A DNA stretch of 64,000 nt from CALUOB01 sp944322305 (GTDB taxonomy: Bacteria > Actinomycetota > Coriobacteriia > Coriobacteriales > Coriobacteriaceae), in NCBI GenBank assembly GCA_963931605.1, contig OZ007031.1, positions 682,001 to 746,000 on the forward strand. Reading direction: 5' to 3'. Shown piece by piece: positions 25,987-34,232 of this stretch. The notes under the pieces are model-generated. The model searched no databases, was not told the DNA's origin, and was given only the letters and a program-made list of their open reading frames with translations. The translations under genes and the position numbers were made by a program. How positions within the stretch are numbered: position 1 is the first letter of the stretch; each line of letters starts with the position of its first letter.

Positions 25987-26949
25987 CTACTCGGCCACCT
26001 CGGCATAACCGGAGCGGACGAAGTTCTCGGCCGCGCCGATGAGCGGGGCGTCGCCGCCCAGCTCGCCGTCCACGATGGGGGTGCCGGCAACCGGGGGCAT
26101 GGCCTGCCCCTTGAAGCCGTCCTCCATGGCGTCCGACCACCAGCGCCCGCACTGGGCAACCGAGCCGGAGAGGATCACGCAGGTGGGGTCGAGCATGTTC
26201 ACCATGCTGCCGAGCACCTCGCCGAGCGCGCGGCCCGCGCGGGCCTCGGCGGCCTGGGCGTGCTCGTCGCCGGCGGCGGCGCGGCGGTCGATCTCGGCGC
26301 CGTCCATGGGCTTGCCGCCGTCGTAGGTCTCGTCGCCACCCAGGCGGACGTACTCGCGGATGATGCCAGGACCGGCGGCGATGGGCTCCAGGTGCCCGGT
26401 GGCGCCGCACGAGCACGGCACGCCGGCGGCCGCCGGGCAACACACGTGGCCGATGTGGCCGGCCTCGTCGTGCGCGCCGAGCATGATCTGGCCGCGCTCG
26501 ACGAAGGCGCCGCCGATGCCGGTGCCCACCGCGACCACCAAGCAGCTCTGCGCGCCGCGACCGCCGCCCCAGCGCGCCTCGCCGAGGGCGTGGGCGTGCA
26601 CGTCGTTCAGCACGCGGCAGGCAAGCCCCGTGGCCGCGGTGACCTCGGCGCCGAGCGCCGTGCCGCCCCAGCCGGGCATGAGCTCGTTGGCGAAGGTGAT
26701 GTCGCCGGTGCGGGGGTTCACCACGCCGGCAGAAGAGATGCCCACGCCGGCAAGCGGGCCCTCAGCGCGCTCGACGGCAGCTTTGACCTGCTCGATCACG
26801 GTGGCGAGCACGTGCGCGCCACCCTCCATGGCGCAGGTTGGCACCTTCTCCACGCTCTTGATGACGGGCTTGTCGTCCGAAAGCGTCACCAAGCCGCAGG
26901 CGATCTTGGTGCCGCCGATGTCTACGGCAACGATAGTCTGGGGATCCAT
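25987..26949 (-). CDS. nanK: ROK-family kinase, probable N-acetylmannosamine kinase
   Basis: 320 residues from the ATG at 26949 with GGAAGGAGGG upstream. ROK signature: phosphate loop AVDIGGTKIACG, catalytic region RVLNDVHAHALGE, and Zn-site GHIGHVCC...CSCGATGHLE. The third cysteine of the usual CxCGxxGC is His here. Phosphorylates ManNAc released by the lyase. ROK proteins also include glucose kinases and repressors, but there is no DNA-binding domain and the neighbours are nanA and nanE. Confidence 0.88.
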   Translation of the reverse strand: MDPQTIVAVDIGGTKIACGLVTLSDDKPVIKSVEKVPTCAMEGGAHVLATVIEQVKAAVERAEGPLAGVGISSAGVVNPRTGDITFANELMPGWGGTALGAEVTAATGLACRVLNDVHAHALGEARWGGGRGAQSCLVVAVGTGIGGAFVERGQIMLGAHDEAGHIGHVCCPAAAGVPCSCGATGHLEPIAAGPGIIREYVRLGGDETYDGGKPMDGAEIDRRAAAGDEHAQAAEARAGRALGEVLGSMVNMLDPTCVILSGSVAQCGRWWSDAMEDGFKGQAMPPVAGTPIVDGELGGDAPLIGAAENFVRSGYAEVAE

Positions 26950-26976
26950 AGGGACCCTCCTTCCCTCACAAGCAAA

Positions 26977-27015
26977 GGCCGGCGCGAGCGCCCGCAAGCG
27001 CCCAGGGCGCCGGCC
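26977..27015 (-). other. Intercistronic hairpin nanA-nanK
   Basis: 8-bp GC stem GGCCGGCG/CGCCGGCC with internal extra pairing, no U-run; just upstream of the nanK ribosome-binding site. Confidence 0.45.
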
Positions 27016-27160
27016 TCAGGGACAAAACAATATGATGCGCGCGGGCCGGACGGGCTGGCGAGAACAGCTTCGCCCCCCTGCCCGCGCAGACCGCGCCGAC
27101 GTAGCGCCGCCCCGTGAGTCGCGGTCGGGGCGGGCGCCGCAGCCGGGCGCGGCAACGCGC

Positions 27161-28081
27161 TTACAGCAGGCCGCAGTCCACGAGCACCTGGCGCACGGCC
27201 TCGACGTTCTCGCCCTTGAGCGAGTGCACGGGGCGCGGCATCTGGTTGGTCTCGAAGATGCCGAGCAGCTGCAGGGCGGTCTTGAACGCGCCGACGCCCG
27301 CGCCGAAGCCCTGGACGCCCTTGGTGACGGCGGTGATGCGCATGATGCGCGCCAGGCGGTCCTGCTCCTCCTTTACCTTGGCCCAGTCGCCGGCCTGCGC
27401 GGCCTTCCACTGGCGCACGTAGCCGTAGGGCTCCACGTTGGCCAGGCCCGGTACCGAGCCGTCAGCGCCGGAGAGGTACGCGCCGTCGACCACGACCTCG
27501 TGGCCGGTCAGGATCGACATCGGGTGGCCGGCGTCCTCGTTGCCCATCACGAGGTAGCGGAACGAGATGTCGTCGCCGGAGGAGTCCTTCACGCCGGCGA
27601 GCACGCCGTCCCTGCCCAGACGGACGAGCATGTCGGTGTCGAGCTTGTTGTGCACGCACACCGGGATGTCGTAGGCGAAGATCGGCAGGTCGAGCGCGTC
27701 ATGCAGGCAGCGGAAGCTCCACTCGATCTCGTCGATACCCTGGAGGGCGTAGAACGGGCAGGTGGCCACGAGGGCGTCCACGCCCATCTGCTCGGCGCGC
27801 TTGCCGTGCTCGATCATGCGCTCGGTCTCGGTGTCGATGATGCCGGCGAGCACGGGCACGCGCCCGTCGACGATGCGCACGAGGTTCTGGATGATGTCGG
27901 AGCGGCGCTGGTCGGTGGAGAAGACCACCTCGGAGGAGGAGCCCAGGATGAACAGGCCGTCGACGCCGGCCTCGATCATGCGGTTGACGCTGCGCTCGAA
28001 CGAGGGCACGTCGAGCTCGCGGGCCTGTGTGAGCGGAACCACCACGGGCGGGATGACGCCGGTGAATCGCTTGTCTGCCAC
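27161..28081 (-). CDS. nanA: Dihydrodipicolinate synthase/N-acetylneuraminate lyase family protein
   Basis: 306 residues. Start GTG at 28081 with AAAGGAG nine bases upstream. DapA/NanA TIM barrel: GVIPPVVVPLT at the N-terminus, FILGSSSEVVF, catalytic-tyrosine region FAYDIPVCVHNKLD, Schiff-base lysine in LAGVKDSSGD. Between the importer and nanK/nanE the likely reaction is cleavage of Neu5Ac to ManNAc and pyruvate. The substrate loop differs from E. coli NanA (VKDSSGD rather than VKFTSND), so another 2-keto-3-deoxy acid aldolase is possible. Confidence 0.8.
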   Translation of the reverse strand: MADKRFTGVIPPVVVPLTQARELDVPSFERSVNRMIEAGVDGLFILGSSSEVVFSTDQRRSDIIQNLVRIVDGRVPVLAGIIDTETERMIEHGKRAEQMGVDALVATCPFYALQGIDEIEWSFRCLHDALDLPIFAYDIPVCVHNKLDTDMLVRLGRDGVLAGVKDSSGDDISFRYLVMGNEDAGHPMSILTGHEVVVDGAYLSGADGSVPGLANVEPYGYVRQWKAAQAGDWAKVKEEQDRLARIMRITAVTKGVQGFGAGVGAFKTALQLLGIFETNQMPRPVHSLKGENVEAVRQVLVDCGLL

Positions 28082-28268
28082 GGTATTGTCTCCTTTTGGT
28101 TGAGGCGGGCGCGCAACGTTGGCGCCCGCGCGGGATATACGGCCGCCCGGCAGTATAGCGCTCGGGCGGCGCAGCAAAAAGGCGGGGCTACTCGCCGGAC
28201 GGGCCGGCGGAGCGGCACCGCCCCGGGGCGCCCGGGAGGCGCCCCGCAACCGACGGCGCGAGACGCGC

Positions 28269-29090
28269 CTACTGGCCGAGCTTGGGATGCAGCAGCGACG
28301 GCGCGGCGCCGAGCAGCATCTTGGTGTAGGAGTCCTGCGGGTTCTGGAACACCTGCTGAGCCGGGCCCTGCTCCACGATCTTGCCGCCGTTCATAACCAC
28401 GATGCGGTCGGAGATGTAGCGCACCGTCTGGATGTCGTGGCTGATGAAGACCATGGCAAGCCCCAGGTCGCGCTTGAGGTCGGTGAGCAGGTTCAGGATC
28501 TGGGCGCGCACCGATACGTCGAGCGCCGAGGTGGGCTCGTCGGCGATGATGGCGTCCGGGCCGAGCGCGAGGGCGCGGGCGATGGCCACGCGCTGGCGCT
28601 GGCCGCCGGAGAGCTGGCCGGGAAGCGCCCCCAGCGCCGAGCTCGGCAGGCCCACCAGGCTGATGAGCTCGCGGATGTTGGCCTCGCGCTGCTCGGGCGT
28701 GCCGATCTTGTGCACCAGCAGCGGGTCGAGCAGCTGGTCGTGCACGATCATGCGCGGGTTCAGCGCCGTGGCCGGGTCTTGGAAGACCACCGACACCACG
28801 CGGCCGATCTGCTTGCGCTCGTCAGCGGTGCGCTTGGTCACGTCAACGCCCTTGAAGTAGACCTTACCCGAGGTGGGCTGCTGCAGGCCGATCATGACGT
28901 TGGCCGTGGTGGACTTGCCGCAGCCGGACTCGCCCACGATGCCGATCGTCTCGCCGGGCATGAGCTTGAGGGTAACGCCCTGCACGGCGTGCACCTTGTT
29001 GGGGTGCAGGATGGAGCCGGTGCGCGTGCGGAAGGTCACGTAGACGTCGTCGAGGAAGATGATGGGCTCTTGCGCCTTGCTCTCGCTCAT
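28269..29090 (-). CDS. ABC transporter ATPase (SatD/SiaI-type)
   Basis: 273 residues. Opp/Dpp-family ATPase without the long C-terminal cysteine extension. Walker A GESGCGKSTT, Q-loop VVFQDPATALNP, signature LSGGQRQRV, Walker B IIADEPTSALD, H-loop ISHDIQTV. ATG at 29090 behind GGAGGTGAA, directly after the permease-ATPase fusion. Second nucleotide-binding half of the predicted sialic-acid importer. Confidence 0.85.
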   Translation of the reverse strand: MSESKAQEPIIFLDDVYVTFRTRTGSILHPNKVHAVQGVTLKLMPGETIGIVGESGCGKSTTANVMIGLQQPTSGKVYFKGVDVTKRTADERKQIGRVVSVVFQDPATALNPRMIVHDQLLDPLLVHKIGTPEQREANIRELISLVGLPSSALGALPGQLSGGQRQRVAIARALALGPDAIIADEPTSALDVSVRAQILNLLTDLKRDLGLAMVFISHDIQTVRYISDRIVVMNGGKIVEQGPAQQVFQNPQDSYTKMLLGAAPSLLHPKLGQ

Positions 29091-31139
29091 TTACTTCACC
29101 TCCGCAGGGTTCTTCTTGAGGGTGTCGAGGTACGGCGTGAGGCCGTTCTCCTTGAGGTAGTCGTCGGGCAGCTCGGAGAAGACGTGGAACACGTCGCCGG
29201 GCAGGCGCTTCATGACCGGGTGCACGTCGAGGCCCACCGTGGGGTGGCTCGAGCGCGGCGCGAAGCGGTCGCCCTTGGGGAAGTCCGCCGGGCTCGGCAC
29301 CGAGCCGGGAACCTGGTGCAGGCGGCTGCCGTCCTTGGCGCCCTCCTCGATGGAGAGGACCGACCCCAGAAGGCCGCGGGTGTACTCGTGGATCGGGTTG
29401 GTGAGAAGCTCCTTGGTGGGAGCCTGCTCGACCACCTGGCCGGCGTACATGACCGTGATGTCGGAGGCGACCTCGGCCACGAGCGCCAGGTCGTGGGAGA
29501 CGAAGATCATCGCGAAGCCGAGCTTGGCCTGCAGGTCGTTCAGGAGCTTGATGACCTGCTTCTGCACCGTCACGTCGAGGGCGGTGGTGGGCTCGTCGCA
29601 GATCACGAGCGACGGGTCGCGCGTCAGCGCCATGGCGATGAGCACGCGCTGGCGCTGGCCGCCGGAAAGCTCGTGCGGGTAGCTCTCGAGGGTGCGCTTG
29701 GCGTCGAGGCCCACGAGGGTGAGGAGCTCCTCGGCCGAGCGGGTGCCGCCGCGGCTGGTGAGCTGCTTCATCTGCGCGGAGATGAGCATGGAGGGGTTAA
29801 GCGAGGAGAGCGCGTCCTGATAGACCATGGCGAGCTCGTGGCCCAGAAGCTTGCGGTGCTCCTCCTTGGTGAGCTTGAGCAGGTCCTGACCCTTGTAGAG
29901 CACCTCGCCGGTGATGGTCTCCTTGGGGTCGGTCAGGCTCATGATCACCTTGGTGGTGATGGACTTGCCGCAGCCCGACTCGCCCACCAGCGCCATGCAC
30001 TGGCCCGGGCGCACGTCGAAGGAGACGTTGTCCACCACGTGGACGTCGCCGTGGCGCTCGAAGCTGATCGAAAGGTTGCGCACGGAAAGCAGCGGCTCCA
30101 CCGAGTGGTCGGGCACGTGGCGGTCGGTTCGCTTGAGCTCGACCTCGCGCAGGGCGGAGAGACGGCGCTCCAGGGAAGCGGCCTGCTCCTTGTAGGCGCG
30201 GACCGGGTCGGAGGCCAGGATGTCGTCCTTGCGGCGGGACTCGGAGTTGTCGGCCGAGACGGGCGCGGAGGGCGCGGCGGCCATGGCGTCGGTCAGGCCC
30301 TCGGAGAGGATGTTGAGCGCCAGGCAGGTGATCATGATGGCGAGACCCGGGAACAGCGCCTGCCACCAGCGGCCGGCCAGCACGCCGGCGCGGGCGTCGG
30401 CCAGGATGTTGCCCCACGTGGGGGTGGGCTCAACGATGCCGGCGCCGATGAAGGTCAGCGAGGCCTCGAAGATGATGGCGTCGGCCACGAGGGTCACCGT
30501 GAAGACCATGATCGGCGCGATGCAGTTGCGCAGCACGTGCTTCCACAGGATCCACGGGGCGCGGGCGCCCGAGACGATGGCGGCGCGCACGTAGTCCTCG
30601 CCGTACTCGGACACGATGTTGGCGCGCACGATGCGGGCGATCTGCGGGGTGTACATGAAGCCGATCGAGAAGATGATGGCCGGCACGGAGTTGCCCAGGA
30701 TGAGCACGAGAACGGCCGCCAGCGCGATGCCGGGGATCGACATGATGACGTCGAGCACGCGCATGATGACCTCGGAGATCCACTTGCGCGACACGGCCGC
30801 GACGGCGCCCACGATGGAGCCGAGCACGAGCGCGAAGAAGGTCGCGCCGAAGCCGATCACGAGCGAGTACTGGCCGCCGTAGAGCATGCGCGACAGGATG
30901 TCGCGGCCCTTGTCGTCAGTGCCGAAGATGAACTCGGAGCTCGGCGGCTGGCGCGCGATGAAAATCTCGGTGGGGTTGTGCGGCGCGATGACCGGCGCGA
31001 GGATGGCCGACAGCGCCACGAGGATGAGCAGGACAAGCGAGATCTTGCCCGACAGGCTCATGTTCTTGAGGCCCGCGAAGCTCGGCTTCTTGCCGTTCGC
31101 CTTGTCCATGTTCTCGGTAAGACTTTTTCTCCAATACAT
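29091..31139 (-). CDS. Permease-ATPase fusion of ABC importer (SatC/SiaG-type)
   Basis: 682 residues. Residues ~1-295 are an OppC/DppC-like permease with about six helices (EAA loop AAIVSGARAPWILWKHVLRN), ~295-345 a charged linker, ~345-640 an ABC ATPase (Walker A GESGCGKSI, Walker B VICDEPTTALD, H-loop VSHDLALV). To my knowledge this fused architecture is characteristic of sialic-acid ABC importers (SatABCD of Haemophilus ducreyi, SiaEFGI of Corynebacterium glutamicum). The join is a clean continuous frame, so it looks like a natural fusion rather than a sequencing artefact. Confidence 0.88.
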   Translation of the reverse strand: MYWRKSLTENMDKANGKKPSFAGLKNMSLSGKISLVLLILVALSAILAPVIAPHNPTEIFIARQPPSSEFIFGTDDKGRDILSRMLYGGQYSLVIGFGATFFALVLGSIVGAVAAVSRKWISEVIMRVLDVIMSIPGIALAAVLVLILGNSVPAIIFSIGFMYTPQIARIVRANIVSEYGEDYVRAAIVSGARAPWILWKHVLRNCIAPIMVFTVTLVADAIIFEASLTFIGAGIVEPTPTWGNILADARAGVLAGRWWQALFPGLAIMITCLALNILSEGLTDAMAAAPSAPVSADNSESRRKDDILASDPVRAYKEQAASLERRLSALREVELKRTDRHVPDHSVEPLLSVRNLSISFERHGDVHVVDNVSFDVRPGQCMALVGESGCGKSITTKVIMSLTDPKETITGEVLYKGQDLLKLTKEEHRKLLGHELAMVYQDALSSLNPSMLISAQMKQLTSRGGTRSAEELLTLVGLDAKRTLESYPHELSGGQRQRVLIAMALTRDPSLVICDEPTTALDVTVQKQVIKLLNDLQAKLGFAMIFVSHDLALVAEVASDITVMYAGQVVEQAPTKELLTNPIHEYTRGLLGSVLSIEEGAKDGSRLHQVPGSVPSPADFPKGDRFAPRSSHPTVGLDVHPVMKRLPGDVFHVFSELPDDYLKENGLTPYLDTLKKNPAEVK

Positions 31140-31142
31140 GGC

Positions 31143-32102
31143 CTACACCGTCCTAATGCGCGGGTTGATGAGCAGGTAAAGCATGTCAACCACGATGTTG
31201 ATGATGACGAAGGCCAGCGCAACGACGATGACGACGCCCTGCACGAGGGTGGTCTCGCCGCCCTGGATGCCCTGGAGGATAGCCGTGCCCATGCCGGGCA
31301 GGTTGAAGATGACCTCGATGACGACGGCACCGCCCATGAGGTAGCCGATCTTCAGGCCGAGCGTGGTGACGGGAGTGATGAGGGCGTTGCGCAGCACGTT
31401 GCGGGCGATGACGATCCGCTCGGGGATGCCGGCGCCGCGGGCGGTGCGCACGTAGTCCTTGTCGAGCTCCTCGACCATGGCCGTACGCACGATACGGGTC
31501 ATCTGGCCGGTGAGCGGGAACGCCAGGGCAACGGCGGGCATGAGCATGCGCGCCAGGTAGCCGCCGGGGTTGGTGAAGAAGTTCGGCAGCGCGCCCGAGG
31601 CGGGCAGCGCGTGCAGGTAGGACGAGAACACCAGGATGAGCAGGACCGCCAGCCAGAACGACGGCGTGGCGATGCCCGCGATGGATATCACGCGGATCAG
31701 CTGGTCGGGCCAGCGGTCGCGGTAAAGCGCCGCGATCACGCCCAGCACGAACGACACCACAGCGCCCAGGATGAGGCCGATGAAGGTGAGCTGCATCGTA
31801 ACGGGCAGCGCCGTGGCGATGCGCTCGGCAACCGGGGTCTGGGAGGCGCCGTAGGTGCCCAGGTCGCCGTGGACCATGTTGACGATGTAGTCAACGTAGC
31901 GCACGGGCCAGGGGTTGTTGAGACCGTGCTGGTCCATATACTGCGCGATGGCCTCCTGAGACGCGCCCTCGCCCAGCGCGTTGCGCGCGGGGATGGACGG
32001 GTCGGTGAAGGACATGAGGAAGAACACGAGCAAGGTAACGCCCAAAGCCATGATAGGCAGCGCGATGAGGCGTCTGCCGATAAGGCGCAGAAGATTGTTC
32101 AC
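31143..32102 (-). CDS. ABC importer permease (SatB/SiaF-type, OppB-like)
   Basis: 319 residues; GTG start at 32102 behind GGGGAGAGG. Inner-membrane permease of the peptide/nickel family: first helix ~10-32, EAA loop TARGAGIPERIVIARNVLRN. Forms the membrane channel with the fused permease encoded 3 bases downstream. Specificity for sialic acid is inferred from the operon. Confidence 0.87.
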   Translation of the reverse strand: MNNLLRLIGRRLIALPIMALGVTLLVFFLMSFTDPSIPARNALGEGASQEAIAQYMDQHGLNNPWPVRYVDYIVNMVHGDLGTYGASQTPVAERIATALPVTMQLTFIGLILGAVVSFVLGVIAALYRDRWPDQLIRVISIAGIATPSFWLAVLLILVFSSYLHALPASGALPNFFTNPGGYLARMLMPAVALAFPLTGQMTRIVRTAMVEELDKDYVRTARGAGIPERIVIARNVLRNALITPVTTLGLKIGYLMGGAVVIEVIFNLPGMGTAILQGIQGGETTLVQGVVIVVALAFVIINIVVDMLYLLINPRIRTV

Positions 32103-32132
32103 TACCTCTCCCCTCTCTTATCTACGTCAATG

Positions 32133-32172
32133 AACGGGGATCCGAGAGGAACGTGCCGCCCGGATCCCCGTT
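32133..32172 (-). other. 12-bp hairpin between binding protein and permease genes
   Basis: Perfect stem AACGGGGATCCG/CGGATCCCCGTT with a 16-nt loop, no U-run. Same position as the oppA-oppB hairpins: a likely 3' stabiliser for the abundant binding-protein message. Confidence 0.65.
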
Positions 32173-32238
32173 GGAAAACCTTCAGCTAAAGGGTTATGCG
32201 CTTGTGCCCGCCCTTTGCCAAAGGATCACCGCAACATC

Positions 32239-33855
32239 TTAGGCCGTAACGGTGGCGCAGCCGAGGAACGACATGCCGGTGGTGCCGATGCCCTCGAAGC
32301 CCTCGATGGCCACGCCGTTGGGCGCGGTGGCGGGGTCGTCCCAGTAGCCGGTCGCGGTCTGAACCTGCAGGACCGGGTAGAGGACGCACTGCTCGGAGAT
32401 CAGGTCGAAGCACTGGTTCCAGGTCTCCTGCTGCTCGTCGCCCTCCTGGGCAAGCGCGGTGTTCATGAGCTGGGTGAGCTCGGCCCACTCGGGCGAGTTG
32501 CTCCAGCGAGCACGGGACTTCATCCACACGTTGTCGCCGTACCACCAGTTCATGAGCAGGTCGGGGTCAGCGCCGAAGCAGGACGGGTCGCCGGGGGCCA
32601 GCAGCAGGTCGAAGTCGCCGCCGCCGTCGATGTAGGTGTAGGTGTTGGCCGAGGTCTGCTCGTTGATGGTGACGTCGAAGCCGAGCGCGTCGAGATCCTC
32701 CTTGACCTGGGTGGCCATGGCAACGACCTGCTCGTTGTCGGTCACGCACAGCTCGATGGCGCCGGGGGTGACGCCGGCCTCCTCGAGCAGGCTCTGGGCC
32801 ATCTCGGTGTCGGTGTCATAGACCACGGAGGCCTCGTGGTAGTTCGGGAAGTTCTCCGGCAGGTAGCAGGTGGGCTTGGAAGCGAGGCCAGCGAAGGCGT
32901 TCTGGATCATCTTGTCGTAGCTCAGGGCGTACATGATGGCCTGGCGCGCTTTGACGTTGTCCCACGGAGCCTTCTGGGTGTTGAACATCATGAAGCGGGT
33001 GCCGAAGCCCTGGACGGTGTCGACCGTGCAGCCGGCGCTCTCGAGCTGGTCGATGGCGTCAGCGGTGGCCATCTCCATGACGAGCGTGGTGCCCTCCTGC
33101 TGCGCGGTGATGCGGGCGGTGGCGTCGGTCAGGATGTCGTAGTGGAGCTTGTTGTCCTCGGCGGCGTAGTCGCCGTTGTAGTTGGGGTTCGGGACCATGT
33201 CCACGGCGGAGTCGGTGATGGACTCGTACATCCACGGGCCGGAGCCGACGGGCTTGGCGGTCATCTCCTCGGTGGTGGAGGAAGCCGGCACCACGCGGAT
33301 GATGGCCAGGCGCTCCTTGATGAGCGAGAAGTTCGGGATGGTGGTCTTGACGGTGACCGTGGTGTCATCCTTCTTCTCGATGGAGGCGATGGGGGTCAGC
33401 ATCGGGATGTAGATGTTGCCCTCGGCGGTGCAGCGCTTGAAGGACTCGACAACGTCGTCAGGAGTCACGGCGTTGCCGTCGGAGAACTTGGCGCCCTCGC
33501 GCAGGGTGATCTCGTAGGTGGTGTCGTCCACCTGGGTGGGATCGCCGGTGGCGAGCTCGGGGAACGTGGTGTAGTCGTGGTAGTTGATGCCGTAGAGACC
33601 CTCGACTACCTGCCAGTTGGTGCCGAGCGAAAGCGCCGAGGAGGTGCTGGACGGGTCGTAGTTCTGGGTGGCGTAGGCCGAGCCGGCGGTAATGGTGCCG
33701 CCGCCCACAGTGCCGCCGGAAGCGGCAGCGCTGCCCTCGGTGGAGGTGTCGTTGCCACCGCAGCCGGCCAGGCCGAGGCCGGCAACCGCGGCCGCAGCGC
33801 CCGAAGCGCCGAGGAAGGCACGACGGCTCATGCCCTTGGTCATCAGTTCACGCAT
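32239..33855 (-). CDS. Solute-binding lipoprotein (SatA/SiaE-type, SBP_bac_5)
   Basis: 538 residues from the ATG at 33855 (AGGAG upstream). Twin-arginine signal SRRAFLGAS (Arg11-12), hydrophobic segment and lipobox LAGC (Cys32), so a Tat-exported lipoprotein; a Ser/Gly/Thr-rich linker follows. SBP_bac_5 fold (ITLREGAKFSDGNAVTPDD). First gene of the operon sat-type importer, nanA, nanK, nanE. Predicted to bind N-acetylneuraminate from host mucins; no sialidase is encoded in the window, so it may scavenge free sialic acid. Confidence 0.85.
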   Translation of the reverse strand: MRELMTKGMSRRAFLGASGAAAAVAGLGLAGCGGNDTSTEGSAAASGGTVGGGTITAGSAYATQNYDPSSTSSALSLGTNWQVVEGLYGINYHDYTTFPELATGDPTQVDDTTYEITLREGAKFSDGNAVTPDDVVESFKRCTAEGNIYIPMLTPIASIEKKDDTTVTVKTTIPNFSLIKERLAIIRVVPASSTTEEMTAKPVGSGPWMYESITDSAVDMVPNPNYNGDYAAEDNKLHYDILTDATARITAQQEGTTLVMEMATADAIDQLESAGCTVDTVQGFGTRFMMFNTQKAPWDNVKARQAIMYALSYDKMIQNAFAGLASKPTCYLPENFPNYHEASVVYDTDTEMAQSLLEEAGVTPGAIELCVTDNEQVVAMATQVKEDLDALGFDVTINEQTSANTYTYIDGGGDFDLLLAPGDPSCFGADPDLLMNWWYGDNVWMKSRARWSNSPEWAELTQLMNTALAQEGDEQQETWNQCFDLISEQCVLYPVLQVQTATGYWDDPATAPNGVAIEGFEGIGTTGMSFLGCATVTA

Positions 33856-34232
33856 CTTCTTGCTCCTATCCCTTGCAGGAATACCGAGCTTGTCTGCGAG
33901 TCCCTGCAAAACACCCGCAGAAGCCTTTAAACACCGTAACGCGAAAAACACGGGCAGCCCGAGCCGTCCCGGATGATAACGAAACGCTAACAGGACCGAA
34001 ACACTGCGCCTGAGCTCTTACCCCCGACCCGGGCAACGGCGCCGCCCCTGCCTTGCAACCACCTTACGTTACCAGTCTGTTAAAGAACGCCACAGCTCGG
34101 CGGAAGGCCCGCTTTTTGCTCTAGGCGGTGCATAAAAAGATCTCGAAAGGTTTTATTTGACTTGCTAATACCAGTGTGATACCAGTACTGATACCAGTCT
34201 GAAACCAGTGCCCGTTTTCGTGCGGAATTGAA
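33856..34232. other. Upstream region of the sialic-acid operon
   Basis: 377 bases without a gene, between the start of the binding-protein gene and the uvrC stop. It carries the ACCAGT repeats (34070-34209) and is AT-rich around 34,130-34,165. Neither a confident -10/-35 pair nor a clear uvrC terminator could be placed. Confidence 0.5.
34070..34209 (-). promoter_or_regulatory. Tandem GGTATC-type repeats, candidate NanR-like operator
   Basis: TACCAGT at 34070, 34169, 34180 and 34192 and AACCAGT at 34203; the last four are spaced 11, 12 and 11 bp, one per helical turn. In the direction of the operon they read CTGGTATCA. E. coli NanR (GntR family) binds direct GGTATA repeats, so the resemblance is suggestive. 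Position: ~315-355 bases upstream of the binding-protein start. No regulator gene in the window. Confidence 0.55.

Noticed and set aside
27161..28081. Lysine-pathway dapA
   Set aside because: The family fits both, but the gene is in an operon with nanK, nanE and a fused sialic-type importer, and no lysine genes are nearby.
28119..32189. 1356-residue plus-strand ORF
   Set aside because: It is antisense to the importer genes, has a His/Glu/Arg/Gly-rich composition typical of reversed GC-rich codons, and shows no domain.
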